Source: Primulina eburnea (lineage: Eukaryota; Streptophyta; Magnoliopsida; Lamiales; Gesneriaceae). Taken from it: 64,000 bases of DNA. Numbering within the stretch: the first letter of the stretch is position 1; each line of letters begins with the position of its first letter. The position numbers were made by a program, and so were the translations under genes. Positions 1 through 11,940 of this stretch are shown piece by piece. A model generated the notes under the pieces. That model had not been told where the DNA came from and ran no database searches. It was given only the letters and a program-made list of their open reading frames with translations. The stretch spans positions 23,618,069 through 23,682,068 of the forward strand of contig NC_133104.1 of assembly GCF_022965805.1 (NCBI RefSeq). The letters are read 5' to 3'.

Positions 1-794
1 TGTACAGGACGATGTATAGATACTACTAGACGACTGAAATTGTGCTAGAAAAGAGGTCAGACTGTATTGAATGCCAAAGTAGAATATATCATACCAGGAG
101 TTTGGTTGTTTTTATACTTTTGGCAGTATATACAATTAACTCTTTCCTTTATTATGCATAATTGAAGGATCATCGGAGCGAACTATCCTAATACTGGAGG
201 ATATTCAGTAGTTGTAGTGAGTGATTTTAGCACTAGTTGAAATAACTGAGTGTTATTTATGAATTTTCATACGACGATAGCTATCAAATGCGTATTGAGA
301 TAGCATTCTTAGAGATTTTGGTACAGAGAGAACTATTAATTTCCGTTGTATGAAGGATCTCTGAGATTTGATTTGATAGAATCAGGAGTATGATTCAGAA
401 GAAAAATGAAAACAGCTCGGAATTTACTTTGACATAGGCCAATGTCGGATGATGACGATTGGTAATTGGAGCTGGAAATTGAATATATCCTTGACTAGGA
501 TTGATAAATGATGATACTGATTTGCTACTGAACTATTGATTGGCATATACGGATGCTGTAAAGCCAATATTTTACGATTGATTCTGTCACGAATCATTTC
601 AAGTCGTATTATGGCATTATACTTCTTGAATGAGTATTTTCCGTTTGGAGTCAAGATCCGGAAAAGAAAGATATTTCAGAATGATGTTAATGAAATGAGT
701 TTGGAAGTTATACTCTGTTATACATCTCTTCTGATAGATTTGAATTAATTTAGTGAGAGTTCGAGGACGAACTCTAATCTAAGAGGGGGAGAAA
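1..794 (+). mobile_element. Element A: decayed 3' internal end of a Ty3/gypsy element
   Basis: No open coding frame is left here. The stretch aligns by eye with the 3' internal tail of element D (about 15240-15834) and with the reverse complement of the tail of F (about 59374-59830): all three carry a cue such as 'tatacggatgttgtatagcc' followed by a hairpin and a polypurine tract. It therefore corresponds to the wasted integrase C-terminus and 3' untranslated region. The 5' part of the element lies outside the window. Short ORFs at 424-654 and 536-748 overlap on opposite strands, resemble no family, and are not called. Confidence 0.7.
757..794 (+). other. Pre-PPT hairpin and polypurine tract of A
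   Basis: Positions 757-774 form a perfect inverted repeat, GAGTTCG-AGGA-CGAACTC. It is followed by the purine run 781-794 (AAGAGGGGGAGAAA) that directly abuts the TG of the LTR. In LTR retrotransposons the polypurine tract primes plus-strand DNA synthesis. The hairpin recurs before the tracts of D, F, G and H. Confidence 0.8.
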
Positions 795-965
795 TGTAAT
801 GCCCTAGAATTTAATTACCGTAATCTGAAATGATTTGGGTATGATTACCGTAATTTGGAATTAATCTGGAAATGATTTATTAATTAATTACGGAAAATAT
901 AGATGGAACGGATCGGACCAGAATACATGAGAAAGGGGTAGATTGTGTGTGCAAAGAAATAAGTT

Positions 966-1238
966 GGCGCACATGCGCGATGGAATGGAGCGCACATGCG
1001 CGAGCAAGGCAGAAGCCTGCGCGCACATGCGCGACTTCATAGCGCGCACATGCGCGGAACGTCCAGAACCCTCGGCGCACATGCGCGGACGAATGGCGCG
1101 CATATGCGCGGAAATTCCAGAGCCCTCGATGCTCATGCGCGGTAGAGTGTCGCGCATATGCGCGAGGGAGTGCCGAGACACACGCGCTGAAGAATTGTGT
1201 CTCGCGCATATGCGCGAGTGATGCCGCGCATATGCGCG
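966..1238 (+). repeat. Palindrome array (CGCGCATATGCGCG type) in LTR A
   Basis: Ten 14-bp copies of CGCGCAYATGCGCG-like palindromes start at 966, 989, 1020, 1043, 1074, 1097, 1128, 1151, 1203 and 1225. Start-to-start spacings are 23, 31, 23, 31, 23, 31, 23, 52 and 22, so the array is a 54-bp unit with two palindromes per unit. It ends about 50 bp before the TA-rich TATA-like tract at about 1288, so it lies where U3 enhancers lie. The core contains an E-box shape (CANNTG); whether any protein binds is not known. Confidence 0.9.
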
Positions 1239-2302
1239 AGACGTGCTGCATCAAGGAGCAGGACACGTTGCCTTATTCATGCATGGATATATATATATAT
1301 GTATAGACATACGATAATTCTCAAAAAAAGAAAGAGGAATAGAGGGATTTTAAGGAAATTCTCCGTGACATTTTAGATTACGATTTATGCAAAATCCGTC
1401 CGTCAGATTTTAAATCCGACTTCAGTACCGAGTTCCTATCAACGTAGACTACAACTGGACGTAAGTTTTGCTACGTTTAGACATGTTTTGAATTTATGAT
1501 ATTGTCTAAATTGAGTAGGAGTTAGATATGATGTTCTTGACATAGTAGACATCGTATATCTGAAGTCAGATTGAAGAACGGACTGTGTATGGAATTGTTA
1601 GGAATTTTTAGAGTTTATTCGATTGTAATATACTAAATTGATATCAGAATCATGGTATTATTGATTTTGTGATACTGGGATTGATATCTGATTTGTACTG
1701 TGTCACTGGATATATTGATATTAACCAGATTGGGATTAGATGAATTGTTGATTTGTTTGTACTGATATGGTATCGCCGGGATTGCGGGATTGTACAGAAT
1801 TGATATAGAAATTGGTATTGATATTGATTATGAGTTTCTGTATTATATCTGTGATGTTGGGATTGACGGGGTTACTGAGATTGTATTATTATACCGTCGA
1901 AACATCAGTGAATTGATATTGATCAGAACAGGCTTTGAATTGAGCTGTAGATTGACACAGTCTATTCGATATTGTGAATTCAGATTGACATGGACAGACG
2001 TGAAATGGAGTCTTCGTCTTCGTCAGATCATGAAGACAAAGGTATAAGTCAATGTGGTATTGGGAGATGGACTTGAGTCGGTTTAGACTTGGGTTTCCCT
2101 AAATCACATACTTTACTTTATTGCATTGATATTTGCATTGATTGATTGATATACTTGTTTCTTGAGTTATAGATTACAGGTATTAGAAGAGTAATCTTAT
2201 GACAGAAGTGCCGTTAGTGGTGGGATCACCACGGGCACATTGCACGATGTCATAAGATGGTGTATTGGCGGATGTGCCAAAGACGGTCACTGGATGTTGG
2301 TT

Positions 2303-2710
2303 ATCGATGTGGATAGATTGATAGCTCCTTCTATTACTGTTAGTTGATATTATATCGATGTGGATAGATGTATAGCTTATTCTATTACTGTTGGTTGATA
2401 TTATATCGATGTGGATAGATTCATCGTTCCTTCTATTACTGTTAATCGATGTTATATCGATGTGAATAGAATCGGACTTTGTTCTATTACTGGTAATCGA
2501 TGTTCTATCAATGTGGATAGAATCAAGGCTTGCTCTATTACTGTTAATCGATAATATATCAATGTGGATAGAATCAGGGCTTCGTCTATTACTGTTAATC
2601 GATACTGTATCGGTGTGGATAGAACTGGAGTCTTTTCTATTACTGTTAATCGATACTATATCGGCGTGGATAGAACTGGAGTCTTTTCTATTACTGTTAG
2701 TCGATATATG
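2303..2710 (+). repeat. 51-bp tandem repeat, 8 copies, in LTR A
   Basis: The word ATCGATGTGG or a close variant starts at 2303, 2354, 2405, 2456, 2507, 2558, 2609 and 2660, exactly 51 bp apart each time. Each unit also holds 'ctattactgttaatcgat'. Because 51 is a multiple of 3, the minus strand stays open (2183-2713) and would give a 17-residue repeat rich in Ser, Ile, Asn and His. I judge that ORF a by-product of the repeat. Confidence 0.93.
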
Positions 2711-3233
2711 CATACCAACTTCTGGAATCGGGATCCCTAGACTAGGATTGAGTCTAGTCTGAATTATGTAGCTACGAGTATTGTTGACAACGTGCTATTG
2801 ATTATGTTTCAGATTTGTTACATATTGTTGATACCTGATTACATGCTTTATATTTATTTATATGATTGCATGTTTCATTGATTTATACTGGGAGTTATTC
2901 TCACCGGTTTATCCGGCTGTTGTCTTGTCTGTATGTGTACTTGACAACAGGTGGGACAGGTTCAGGGTCGAGGAGATGAGGAGAGATCGAGTTAGAGTGG
3001 AGACTTCGGACTTTGATCTGAGATAGGGTTTGAATACTTGATATTAGATGTTAAACTCTAGTTTGAATAAATGCTTTGTAATACAGGATTTGTATTTTAT
3101 ATACTGAGATGTATATATGTTTTATTTCACTACGTTCCGCAATTTAAAAAGAAAAATTTTTAGACCCTGTTTTATAATTGATTAATTAGTCCCAATGATG
3201 ATTAAGAACTTGATTAGCGTCCGGGTCCCCACA

Positions 3234-4558
3234 CTTCCTGAGCATCGATACGTGAAAAACATTATGGACTCTGTCAAGATCTGGCGGTAGGGCTAACCTG
3301 TAGGCTCGATCACCAACTCTGTCCAATATCTCGAATGGACCAATAAACCTCGGACTCAACTTACCCTTCTTGCCAAATTGCATCACACCCTTGAGAGGTG
3401 CTATCTTCAGAAACACGTGATCGCCAACCTCAAACTGCAAAGGTCTACGACGAACATCTGCATAGCTCTTCTATCTTGACTGCGCAGTCTTCATCCTCTC
3501 ACGGATAATAGCAACAATATCGGCCGTCTGTTGGACCAACTCTGGTCCCAACATCTTCCTCTCACCAACCTCATCCCAATACAGGGGCGATCTGCACTTC
3601 CTGCCATAAAGTGCCTCATACGAATCGTCGCCTGGTAACTATTATTGTACGTGAACTCCACAAGAGGCAATTTGGAATCCCAGCTACCAGAATAATCGAT
3701 AGTACAAGCTCTGAGCATATCCTCTAGAATCTGAATGACTCTCTCTGACTGACCGTCGCTCTGAGGGTGATAAGCTGTACTGAACGCTAACCGTGAACCC
3801 AAAGCTCTGTGCAAACTCTTCCAAAACTCTGAGGTAAATCTAGGGTCACGATCAGACACAATCGACACAGGGACACCGTGAAGTCTAACAATCTCTGCTA
3901 TGTAATCCTCGGCATACTGGTTCATGGAATACGTCGTCTTGACTGGAAGAAAGTGCGCTGACTTGGTCAATCGATCAACGATAACCCAAATGGAATTAAA
4001 ACCCTTCTGCGTCATGGGAAGACCAGTCACGAAATCCATCGTAATATGCTCCCACTTCCACTGAGGAATCGGCAATGACGACAATGTCCCAGCAGGTCTC
4101 TGGTGCTCAATCTTCACCTGCTGACAAGTTAGGCACTGAGAAATGAACAAAGAAATATCTTTCTTCATACCTGGCCACCAATAAAGTCGACGAAGATCCT
4201 GATACATTTTGGTGCTGCCTGGATGTATCGAATATGGCGCGGTATGAGCCTCTGTCAAGACGTCTCGCCGAATATCATCACCAACGGGAACACAAATACG
4301 GCCTCTGAAAGTCACCAAACCATCACCATTCAACGCAAACTCTGAGTTACCTCTCTCCTCTGCTCTAGCTCTCAACTCTGTCAACTGAACATCAACAGTC
4401 TGCTCTCTACGGTTCATGTCCGTCAATGTAGCCCGAATGACCAACGCTGAAAAGCGAGCAATGGTCCCCGGAACTACCAAAGAAATCTCCTCTCTCTGCA
4501 AATCCATCAACAATGGTCTCTGAATCAAAGAACTCAAGGAAGAACTCGACTTACGGCT
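3234..4558 (-). pseudogene. Integrase region of B, frameshifted and cut
   Basis: After the in-frame stop at 4561-4559 the same frame continues as integrase. It has a zinc-binding HHCC set (in residues numbered from 4537: H98, H105, C135, C138) and the catalytic triad D168 (MDFVTG), D229 (SDRDPRF) and E265 (GQSERV), all present. Compared with the same part of G (near 33853), about 10 bp are missing near 3630, which shifts the frame and ends the ORF at 3491. The correct frame resumes in 3234-3440 with the family C-terminal domain (residues [11 protein letters not shown], then [12 protein letters not shown]) until LTR A interrupts it. Any chromodomain-like tail lies outside the window. The catalytic core is intact but no full-length enzyme could be made. 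Confidence 0.9.
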
Positions 4559-7417
4559 CTAAGCATCAGCCACAACGTTCGCCTTCCCCGGGTGGTAACT
4601 AATAGTCACATCATAGTCTTTGACAAGCTCTAACCACCTCCTCTGCCGCATATTGAGCTCTTTCTGGGAAAACAGATACTTCAAACTCTTGTGGTCTGTG
4701 AAGATCTCACACTTTTCGCCATACAAATAATGTCTCCAAATCTTCAAGGCGAAAACCACAGCTGCTAGCTCCAAATCGTGCGTCGGATAATTCTTCTCAT
4801 AATCTTTCAACTGGCGAGAAGCATAGGCAATAACCTTACCTCGCTGCATCAACACTGCACCTAGGCCTTTCTTCGACGCGTCAGTAAATACAACAAAATC
4901 CTCTGAACCACTGGGCAATGAAAGAACAGGAGCTGTCGTCAATCTATCCTTCAACTCTTGGAATGCACTCTGGCAATCAATGGACCACTCGAACTTCACA
5001 GTCTTCCTCGTCAAATTGGTCAATGGTAAGGCAATCTTGGAGAAATCTGAAATAAAGCGACGATAATAACCCGCCAAACCAAGGAAACTGCGTACCTCAG
5101 AAACAGTGGTAGGAATAGGCCACTTCTGAACTGCCTCTATCTTCAACGGATCAACAGCAATACCATCCTTTGAAACCACATGGCCTAGAAAAGAAATCCG
5201 ATCCAACCAAAATTCACACTTCTTCAACTTGGCAAACAGTCTCCTCTCTCTCAACAACTGAAGAACCACTCTAAGATGCTCAGCATGAAGCTCTCTGGTC
5301 TTGGAATAGATTAAGATGTCGTCGATGAAGACAATGACAAAGCTATCCAAATACGGCTTGAACACACGGTTCATCAGGTCCATGAAAACTGAAGGAGCAT
5401 TGGTCAGACCAAAAGACGTCACAAGAAACTCATAGTGACCATACCTGGTCCGGAATGCTGTCTTAGGGATATCAGACTCCCTAACCTTCAACTGATAGTA
5501 GCCAGACCGAAGATCAATCTTCGAAAATACAGTGGCACCTTGAAGTTGGTCAAATAGATCGTCAATCCGTGGCAACGGATACTTGTTCTTGATAGTCACT
5601 TTGTTGAGCTCCCTATAGTCGATACACAGCCGCAAAGACCCATCTTTCTTCTTGACAAACAGAACCGGAGCTCCCCAAGATGAAGAACTCGGACGAATAA
5701 AACCCTTGTCCAAAAGATCCTGCAACTGCGTCTTCAACTCCTTCATCTCGGTAGGGGCCATTCGGTACGGAGCCTTAGAAATAGAAACCGTACCTGGAGC
5801 TAGATCAATTACAAACTCAACGTCTCTGTCCAGAGGCAAACCCGGCACATCATCCTCAAACACATCAGCAAACTCCCTCACAACATCAATATCATCAATA
5901 TTCAACTTAATAAATCTATCCACATCCACAATCGAAGCCAGAAACACATCACAACCTCTACACATCAACTTCTCAGCCTCAAGACAAGAAATAAAAGGAA
6001 GGACCAGCGAAGTACCTGCACTGGCGAGAACTCCTCCCTTAATGCTATCATCTGCAAAGGTCACCGTCTTAGCAACGCAATCAATCACTGCACGATAAGT
6101 CGAAAGCCAATCCATGCCAAGAATAACATCAAAGGCAACCATCGGGATAACAATCAAATCAGCAAAAACAACTCGCTCCTCAATACGAACAGGGCATGCA
6201 AAAACAATAGACGTCGGGCACAACACGTCCCCCGAAGGCAAAACAACATTAAACTGGAGGGGAAGAACAGAAGGAACTATACCCAACGATCTCAAAAACA
6301 ATTCAGACATAAAAGAATGAGTAGCACCAGTATCAATCAAAGTCGTAGCTACTCTGCCTGAAATCAAAATAGTGCTAGAGATCACAGAAGAATCATGGTT
6401 TATACCTTCCTTGGTCATCGAAAAGATACGACCCTGCACCTTATCCTTGCTCGCTCCCCTCGGACAATCTCTGGCAATGTGGCCTGCCGTGCCACAACAA
6501 TAACAAGAATGAGTGCCAAATCTGCACTCTCCTCTATGATGTCTCCTGCACTTAGGACACAGCGGCTTCTCGGGATCAACTGGAACTGACGGTGGTCTAG
6601 GACTCGGCTCTATCTTGCCCTTCCCTTTGAAACGATCCTTGCCTCTCTGATTCGGGCCCTGTCCTCTCTGAGAAATAGCTTGATGCCTCTCCTGCCTCTC
6701 TCTAGCAATATCTTTCTCGTCTTGTTCGGCCAATAACGCCTTAGACACGATCTCTTTGAAAGTCACGGCCTTGGACATGTTAATATCCCTCCGAATCTCT
6801 GCTCTAAGGCCTCGAATGAAGTGAGCGCCTTTGTCTTTGTCGTTCGAAGCAATATACGGAGCAAAAAGACAACATTCCTCGAACTTGAGAATGTACTCAT
6901 CAACGTTCATGCTCCCCTGTCGAAGCTCCAAGAACTCCGTAACCTTCCTCGCTCGAAGTGCGTCGGGGAAATACTTGTCATAGAACAAATCAGTGAACTC
7001 TGACCACTTCAACGCTGAAACATCAACACCAACCTTCGTGGCATTCCACCAGATACGTGCAGCCTTTACCAACATGAATACTGCACAGCTGATCCTGTCT
7101 TTATCTTCGTACTGGAGATGATCGAAGATCGCCTCTAGAGCCTTGATCCACTCCACTGCAACTAAAGGATCAGTGCTACCTGCGAATTCCGGTGGATCCA
7201 TTCTCTTGAAAGCAGAAAAGACGGCATCAGTGCCAACTGCCTGAGCTACTTGGCCTCTCACTTGGCCTCTACCCTATCCTGTTCCTTGCAATCGAAGCAG
7301 CTGTTGAATCTGCTCATTGTGGACTTTGGCCTGCTCCTTAAGCAACTTGCCGAACTCGTCGAAAACTCTCGAGCAAGAACTATCCTCACCCTCTACTGCT
7401 TTCCTCTTAGGTGGCGT
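4559..7417 (-). pseudogene. Gag-protease-RT-RNase H polyprotein of B, nearly intact
   Basis: A 900-codon open stretch runs from 7261 to the stop at 4561-4559 (TAG in place of a Leu codon in the VADALSRK motif). Numbered from 7261: Gag about 1-250, zinc knuckle 253-266 (CX2CX4HX4C), protease DTGA 310-313, RT about 520-700 with FIDD near 645-648, RNase H from about 790 with Asp in FTDASKKG, Glu in HDLELAAV and Asp in FTDHKSL. The family start lies further up at 7417-7415, where ATG is now ACG (followed by PPKRKA), and a TAG interrupts at 7276-7274. The track-like start at 7261 is a GTG codon and not a real start. With three point lesions in about 2.9 kb this is the least damaged polyprotein in the window. 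Confidence 0.92.
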
Positions 7418-7533
7418 ACTCTACAATGTGCTCACAAAACACCAATCAATAGATAACAATGGATAGATGCAAAGAAAACATACCCGGACAGTCGAAAGTA
7501 GACGAAGTCATATGCATTGGTCCGAAGAACGGT

Positions 7534-7545
7534 GTTCTGATACCA
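7534..7545 (-). other. Primer binding site of B (initiator Met tRNA type)
   Basis: The minus strand reads TGGTATCAGAAC, a one-base variant of the usual TGGTATCAGAGC that pairs with the 3' end of initiator methionine tRNA. It lies 5 bp inside the LTR boundary at 7551, which fixes this LTR as the 5' one. Confidence 0.88.
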
Positions 7546-7550
7546 CTAAA

Positions 7551-9169
7551 TGTGACACCTTGACCCGTTACAATTAAAAATACAGCGGAATTTAAAATTT
7601 TCATACAACTGGAAGGAGTTTCAAAATACATTTCCAAATATCATCAAAAGTATTAACATGATCAACTAAATGATACATCAAAATACAAAACATCATTTTA
7701 ATGATCATGTCCAAAAATATTGCTTGCAAAACAAACTACTTCCTTCCAATCTTCGTATGCATATGACTCCCATCCACAGTCAACGTCCTGGCCCGTCACT
7801 CTTATCTGCATCACATGAAAATAACTGAAATGAGTATAAAACTCAGCAAGTGGAACTCTTACATAACAATGAACATATCATACTCTGCAAAACATGGTTT
7901 TAAAACATAAATACCATCAACTCTGAAATAAATATCATAGCAATAGCATAGCAATAAGATGATATTTTTCCTTACTCTAGTTGGATTGATATCAATAGTA
8001 ACTCTGTCTGTGGTGCTCGTATCCCAATCGATATAAACCGATAACTCTGAGGGATATAAGCCTATGGTCGTTGATCAAATAATTGCATGCAATCTCTGAC
8101 TATGTATCTATCAATCCAATAAAACATTTGAAACTCTCTCTTGACATTTAATCAATCACTTTGAAGTCTATACTCTTTGTATTCCCTTTTTAAATACAAT
8201 TGAGACATACAATGTCTCCAATATATATACAATTGAATCAATACATAGTTATGAAGCCAATAAATGGAATAACACATTAAAATATTTGAAACACAATACA
8301 TATACGATCATGTGAGCACAAGGGATGAAATTCCACTTACAAACCACAATAACACCTTGAATCTAACTCTTGGTACACCACCTACAACAATAATCCATAA
8401 ATAACACCAACATCAACTCAATATCCAAGAATCCAAGTCAAATAATCCATAAATCCATAAACACAACAAACCTACAATATCTCTTCTCCAAAAACCAAGA
8501 AATAAATCTACCAAAAGCTTACCTAAGCTTCCTAGAGCAACCAAGAACTTCGATCTCAACTCGAAACTCCAACTAAATCCAAGAATCAAAGATGAGAAGT
8601 GAAGAAAATGGAGGAAAACCCTTGTTTTATAAGAGAGAAACGAGAATGGAGGAGAAAAGAAAGGTAAAAATTGAAGTCAACCATCCAAAAAGGTACTAAA
8701 TATCTCGCCCATAACTCTACTGTTCATCACCGCGGGTGCGCTCAAACAAGCACCGCAGGTGCGCTGAGCTCACGGCACTCCACCAAAAATCCAAACTCGA
8801 TGACCGCGGGTGCGGTCCTGCAATTACCGCGGGTGCAGTCTACACCGCGGGTGAGGTACTAACATCACTGCGGGTGCGGTGAATCCACGGTAAAACCCAC
8901 AAATTCCAACAATTACGACCGCGGGTGCGGTCCTTACACTGAGTGCGGGTGCGGTATGGCTTCGGCCAAGAAACACACCAAAGCAACTACAATCGATCCG
9001 AAACGCTGAAATGAACAACCAACAACAACTACACCTCAAGACAATAATAACCAACAATACAATGGCCCCTAATCACAACTCTACTCACACAACTAAACTT
9101 AGACTAAATCAATAAATCTATAACATACGAAAACTTAAACCGTACCGTACACTGGGCTCGGCTATTACA
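7551..9169 (-). mobile_element. 5' LTR of element B, 1619 bp
   Basis: On the minus strand it begins TGTAATAGCCGAGC and ends AAGGTGTCACA, with TG...CA ends. It holds a palindrome array (8729-8955), then a TATAAAA-type box on the minus strand near 8630, about 95 bp downstream of the array. No second B LTR is in the window, so its age cannot be estimated here. Confidence 0.88.
8729..8955 (-). repeat. Palindrome array (ACCGCGGGTGCGGT type) in LTR B
   Basis: Eight copies of the inverted repeat ACCGC-N4-GCGGT and variants start at 8729, 8752, 8803, 8826, 8844, 8867, 8918 and 8942. Spacings are 23, 51, 23, 18, 23, 51 and 24. Pairs 23-24 bp apart are therefore the unit, as in LTR A, although the palindrome sequence is different. 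The array is strongly CpG-rich in an AT-rich setting. Confidence 0.9.
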
Positions 9170-10657
9170 TCACCACTCTAATCTTGATCTCTCATCTTTT
9201 TCTTGACCCTGATCCTACCCCACCTGTTGTCATGTACACATACAAAACAAGACAACAGCCGGATAACTCCGGTGAGAATAAATTCCCAGTATAAAACATA
9301 GTAAACATGCATATAAACAGTCTAAATCATGAAACATGCTATAATGAACAAATTCAAAAGTAATAGATTTCATAATCTATGAAATCAAATCAAAATAAGC
9401 ATGCAACTCAATTCAGATAACCATGCAACTCAAATCAAATCATAAAAGCATGCTATCATGACTGAAAGAAATAAAAATGAGTTTCATAGTCTATGAAACT
9501 ACATCCATAAACGCATGCAGTTCTAGTCAAACCCTGTCTAGACTCGACTCAACTATAACTCTAGGGATCCCTGTGTGAATAAGACGTCGCGATCTGTCAC
9601 CTACCCTACCCCTCGGGGTGACTGTACGTCTTATTCCTAGACTTCGGTCTGATCTGTATCCACATCTACAATAGGAGACTGATCTTCCCCTACGCTGTGA
9701 TATCACCGAACGTCTAGAAGTTTGACTGTTCTGTCAAGACTCCCTATCTTAAATGCAATGAATAACAATCTATAAGCAAAGCATGCTCATTTCAAAAGAT
9801 ATGAATATATCATCTATAAACACATCATAATCATATCATAAAATAAACAACAATAATTATAATATGTGATTTTGTTGGGAAACTCAAATGGGATCTTATT
9901 TGAGTTGTATCTTCCCGACTATCACATGAATTATACCTTTGTCGTCCCTGTCTGACGAAGACGATGACCTGTATTCAAATCTGTCCATATCAAATCTGAA
10001 ATGACAATATCGAATACGTTGTATCAGTGAATAACTCAATACACAATATGTTCTGCTCACTACACAAATCGGTATATAAAATCTGATCCATATCCGAACA
10101 AGATACAATCTAATGCATATCAATAATATTACGATAAAATCGAAATCTTTACTGAATCTGATCAATCTCAATCAATACTGAATCTGGTCCATATCAATCT
10201 GAATTGGAAATATAGAGGAGTATCATATCAATATACTACTCAAAGCAATTCTTATACAATTCAATAATCATTCTTTGTACAATTTTAACGGCATAACGAC
10301 ATGAACTCTTGATACCGGTCACTCTATTAATAATCAATATCTCAACAATGCATCAATCTCAACTCAAAATCATCCTCATAATACATTCCAAGTTCTAAAA
10401 TCTGAACATGCTCAATCGAGAATATACTGAAAATCATAACAATTGAGTTCGATATTAATTCTTCGTTCCGATTCCAAATATACACTCATAATCCTCTAAA
10501 GAACACATATCTATGAGCATATTAAAGTTTCCCCAACACCCATATCTCAATTCATGCAGGAATTGAAGGAAACTTACATCCTCTTGTAGCTAATGATGCG
10601 AGGAGTTCAAAACCGAAATCGAATTAACGTTTGGATGTCTAAATCTTGTACAAGCTA
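9170..10657 (-). mobile_element. LTR C, distal part (interrupted by B and D)
   Basis: This aligns by eye along its length with the F LTR (57318-59335), sharing for example 'acctgttgtcatgtacac' and the later 'gacgaagacgatgacctg' tracts. It is the 3' part of a minus-strand LTR. The terminal ~230 bp equivalent to 57318-57549 are missing, because B was inserted at 9169/9170. The other part of C continues at 17942 beyond element D. Nothing codes here; the ORF at 9896-10171 is chance. Confidence 0.85.
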
Positions 10658-10828
10658 TGTAAGGCCCGAGAATTTGATTACCGTAATCTGAAATGATTTG
10701 GGTATAATTACCGTAATCTTAGATTAATCGGGAATGATTTCTTGATTTACTGAAGTGATTATAGACGGAACGGAGTGGACCGAGAAAGACGAAAACAGAC
10801 GCAAAATATGTGCGAGGGACGAACCATT

Positions 10829-11101
10829 CGCGCACATGCGCGACGAGATGCGCGAGCATGCGTGCATAGTGCAGAAGCTTTCGCGCACATGCGCGGCGTA
10901 TAGGCGCGCACATGCGCGGCAGGTCCAGAACCTCTCGCGCATATGCGCCGAGATAGTGCGCGCATATGCGCGAGGGGCATGGTGCGTGACCAGTAGGTCT
11001 CGCGCATATGCGCGACTGGAGTTCGCGCATATGCGCGAGTAGTGCAGAAGCTGGACAATGCTTCCGGCGCATATGCGCGGGCATCGAGCGCGCATATGCG
11101 C
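10829..11101 (+). repeat. Palindrome array (CGCGCATATGCGCG type) in D 5' LTR
   Basis: Palindromes start at 10829, 10851 (degenerate), 10882, 10905, 10936, 10959, 11001, 11024, 11066 and 11089. From 10882 the spacings are 23, 31, 23, 42, 23, 42 and 23. The first four use CACATG in the core and the later ones CATATG. Compared with A, two of the 31-bp gaps are lengthened by 11 bp, about one DNA turn. Confidence 0.92.
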
Positions 11102-11940
11102 CAGTCATGCAAAACGTAAGCTTGCCATTTGGCTTATTGCATGTCTGAGATGTATATATATATATATACATATAAACGTTAATCAGCAGAAGAAAATGGA
11201 GGATTGAAGGGAAAGCTTACTTCTTAATTTTGAAACTTGATTTACGAGCGAACCGTCTATCTGAATTAAAATCCGAATTCGGTACTGTGTTCCTATCAAC
11301 GCAGGATACAACTGGACGTAAGTTTTGTTACGTTTTGACATGTCCTGAAATTATGATGTTGTTAGAATTGAATACACGTCATATATGTTGTTCTTGACAT
11401 GTTAGACAGCGTAGAATCGAAGTCAGATTAAGAAACGGACTGAATATGAAATTGTTATGATTTTCGGAGTCGTTTTGGAGCCGATTTGATATCAGAATTG
11501 AGTTGTTATTGATTATGAGATATTAGAATTGATATCTGACTGATATGATAGGGCTGGATATATTGAGATTATGATGTTATGTTGTTGAAACAGAATTTGA
11601 TTGAATTCTGTTTGTATCCAGTATTAATTGAGTGGTGTATTGATACCATACCCTCGATATTGTTATTGTCAGACTGAGTATTGAGAGGCTTGGGGTTCGA
11701 GACTTCGACAGAGCCAGGGTATCAGAAAGAAAGGTATAAATTAATGTTGTGTTGGGATTGCACAACTCGAGAAAGGTTTGACTCGAGTTTCCCTAAATCA
11801 CATACTTAGTTTATTACATTGATTCTTGTAATTGATGAGATTGATGTTTGTTGTCTATTGATTATAGCCACTGCATGTAAGGACTGCTGATTCGCTAGTC
11901 ATTGATTGATTTGCTTAGATACTGACTGTATGTATTGATT

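Larger units (their letters stand above)
795..3233 (+). mobile_element. 3' LTR of element A, 2439 bp
   Basis: It starts TGTAATGCCC right after the polypurine tract and ends GTCCCCACA, with TG...CA termini. The last ~70 bases match the ends of the D and F LTRs. The element sits in the integrase gene of B: the B reading frame stops being B-like exactly at 3233/3234. The presumed 5-bp target duplication (CTTCC, 3234-3238) cannot be checked because the left end lies outside the window. Inside are a palindrome array (966-1238), an alternating TA TATA-like tract near 1288, and a 51-bp tandem repeat (2303-2710). ORFs in this LTR are by-products of repeats. Confidence 0.9.
3234..9169 (-). mobile_element. 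Element B: 3'-truncated Ty3/gypsy chromovirus-like element
   Basis: Read on the minus strand the order is 5' LTR (9169-7551), Met-type primer binding site, Gag, protease, RT, RNase H, integrase, then a sharp break at 3234 where LTR A was inserted. The rest of B lies outside the window. The LTR right end abuts LTR C sequence, so B itself sits inside C; the expected duplication there is TCACC (9170-9174). Domain order and protein sequence place it with plant chromoviruses, close to element G (Tekay/Del-like). Confidence 0.9.

Noticed and set aside
966..1238. CRISPR-like array of regularly spaced short repeats
   Set aside because: Repeats are 14 bp palindromes with spacers of 8-9, 17 or 28 nt that are similar between copies; this is plant LTR promoter DNA without cas genes.
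880..1266. Ala/Arg/Cys/His-rich ORFs on both strands (also 10719-11171, 15896-16289, 18843-19460, 25159-25514, 58993-59320)
   Set aside because: They read through GC-rich palindrome arrays in several frames at once, overlap on both strands and start inside LTRs; open frames are by-products of low stop density.
5652..6589. Plus-strand ORFs of 64-148 codons opposite B Gag-Pol
   Set aside because: Shadows of the real minus-strand Gag-Pol frame.
7534..7545. tRNA gene fragments at the primer binding sites
   Set aside because: Only 12-14 bases complementary to tRNA 3' ends next to LTR borders; no cloverleaf.
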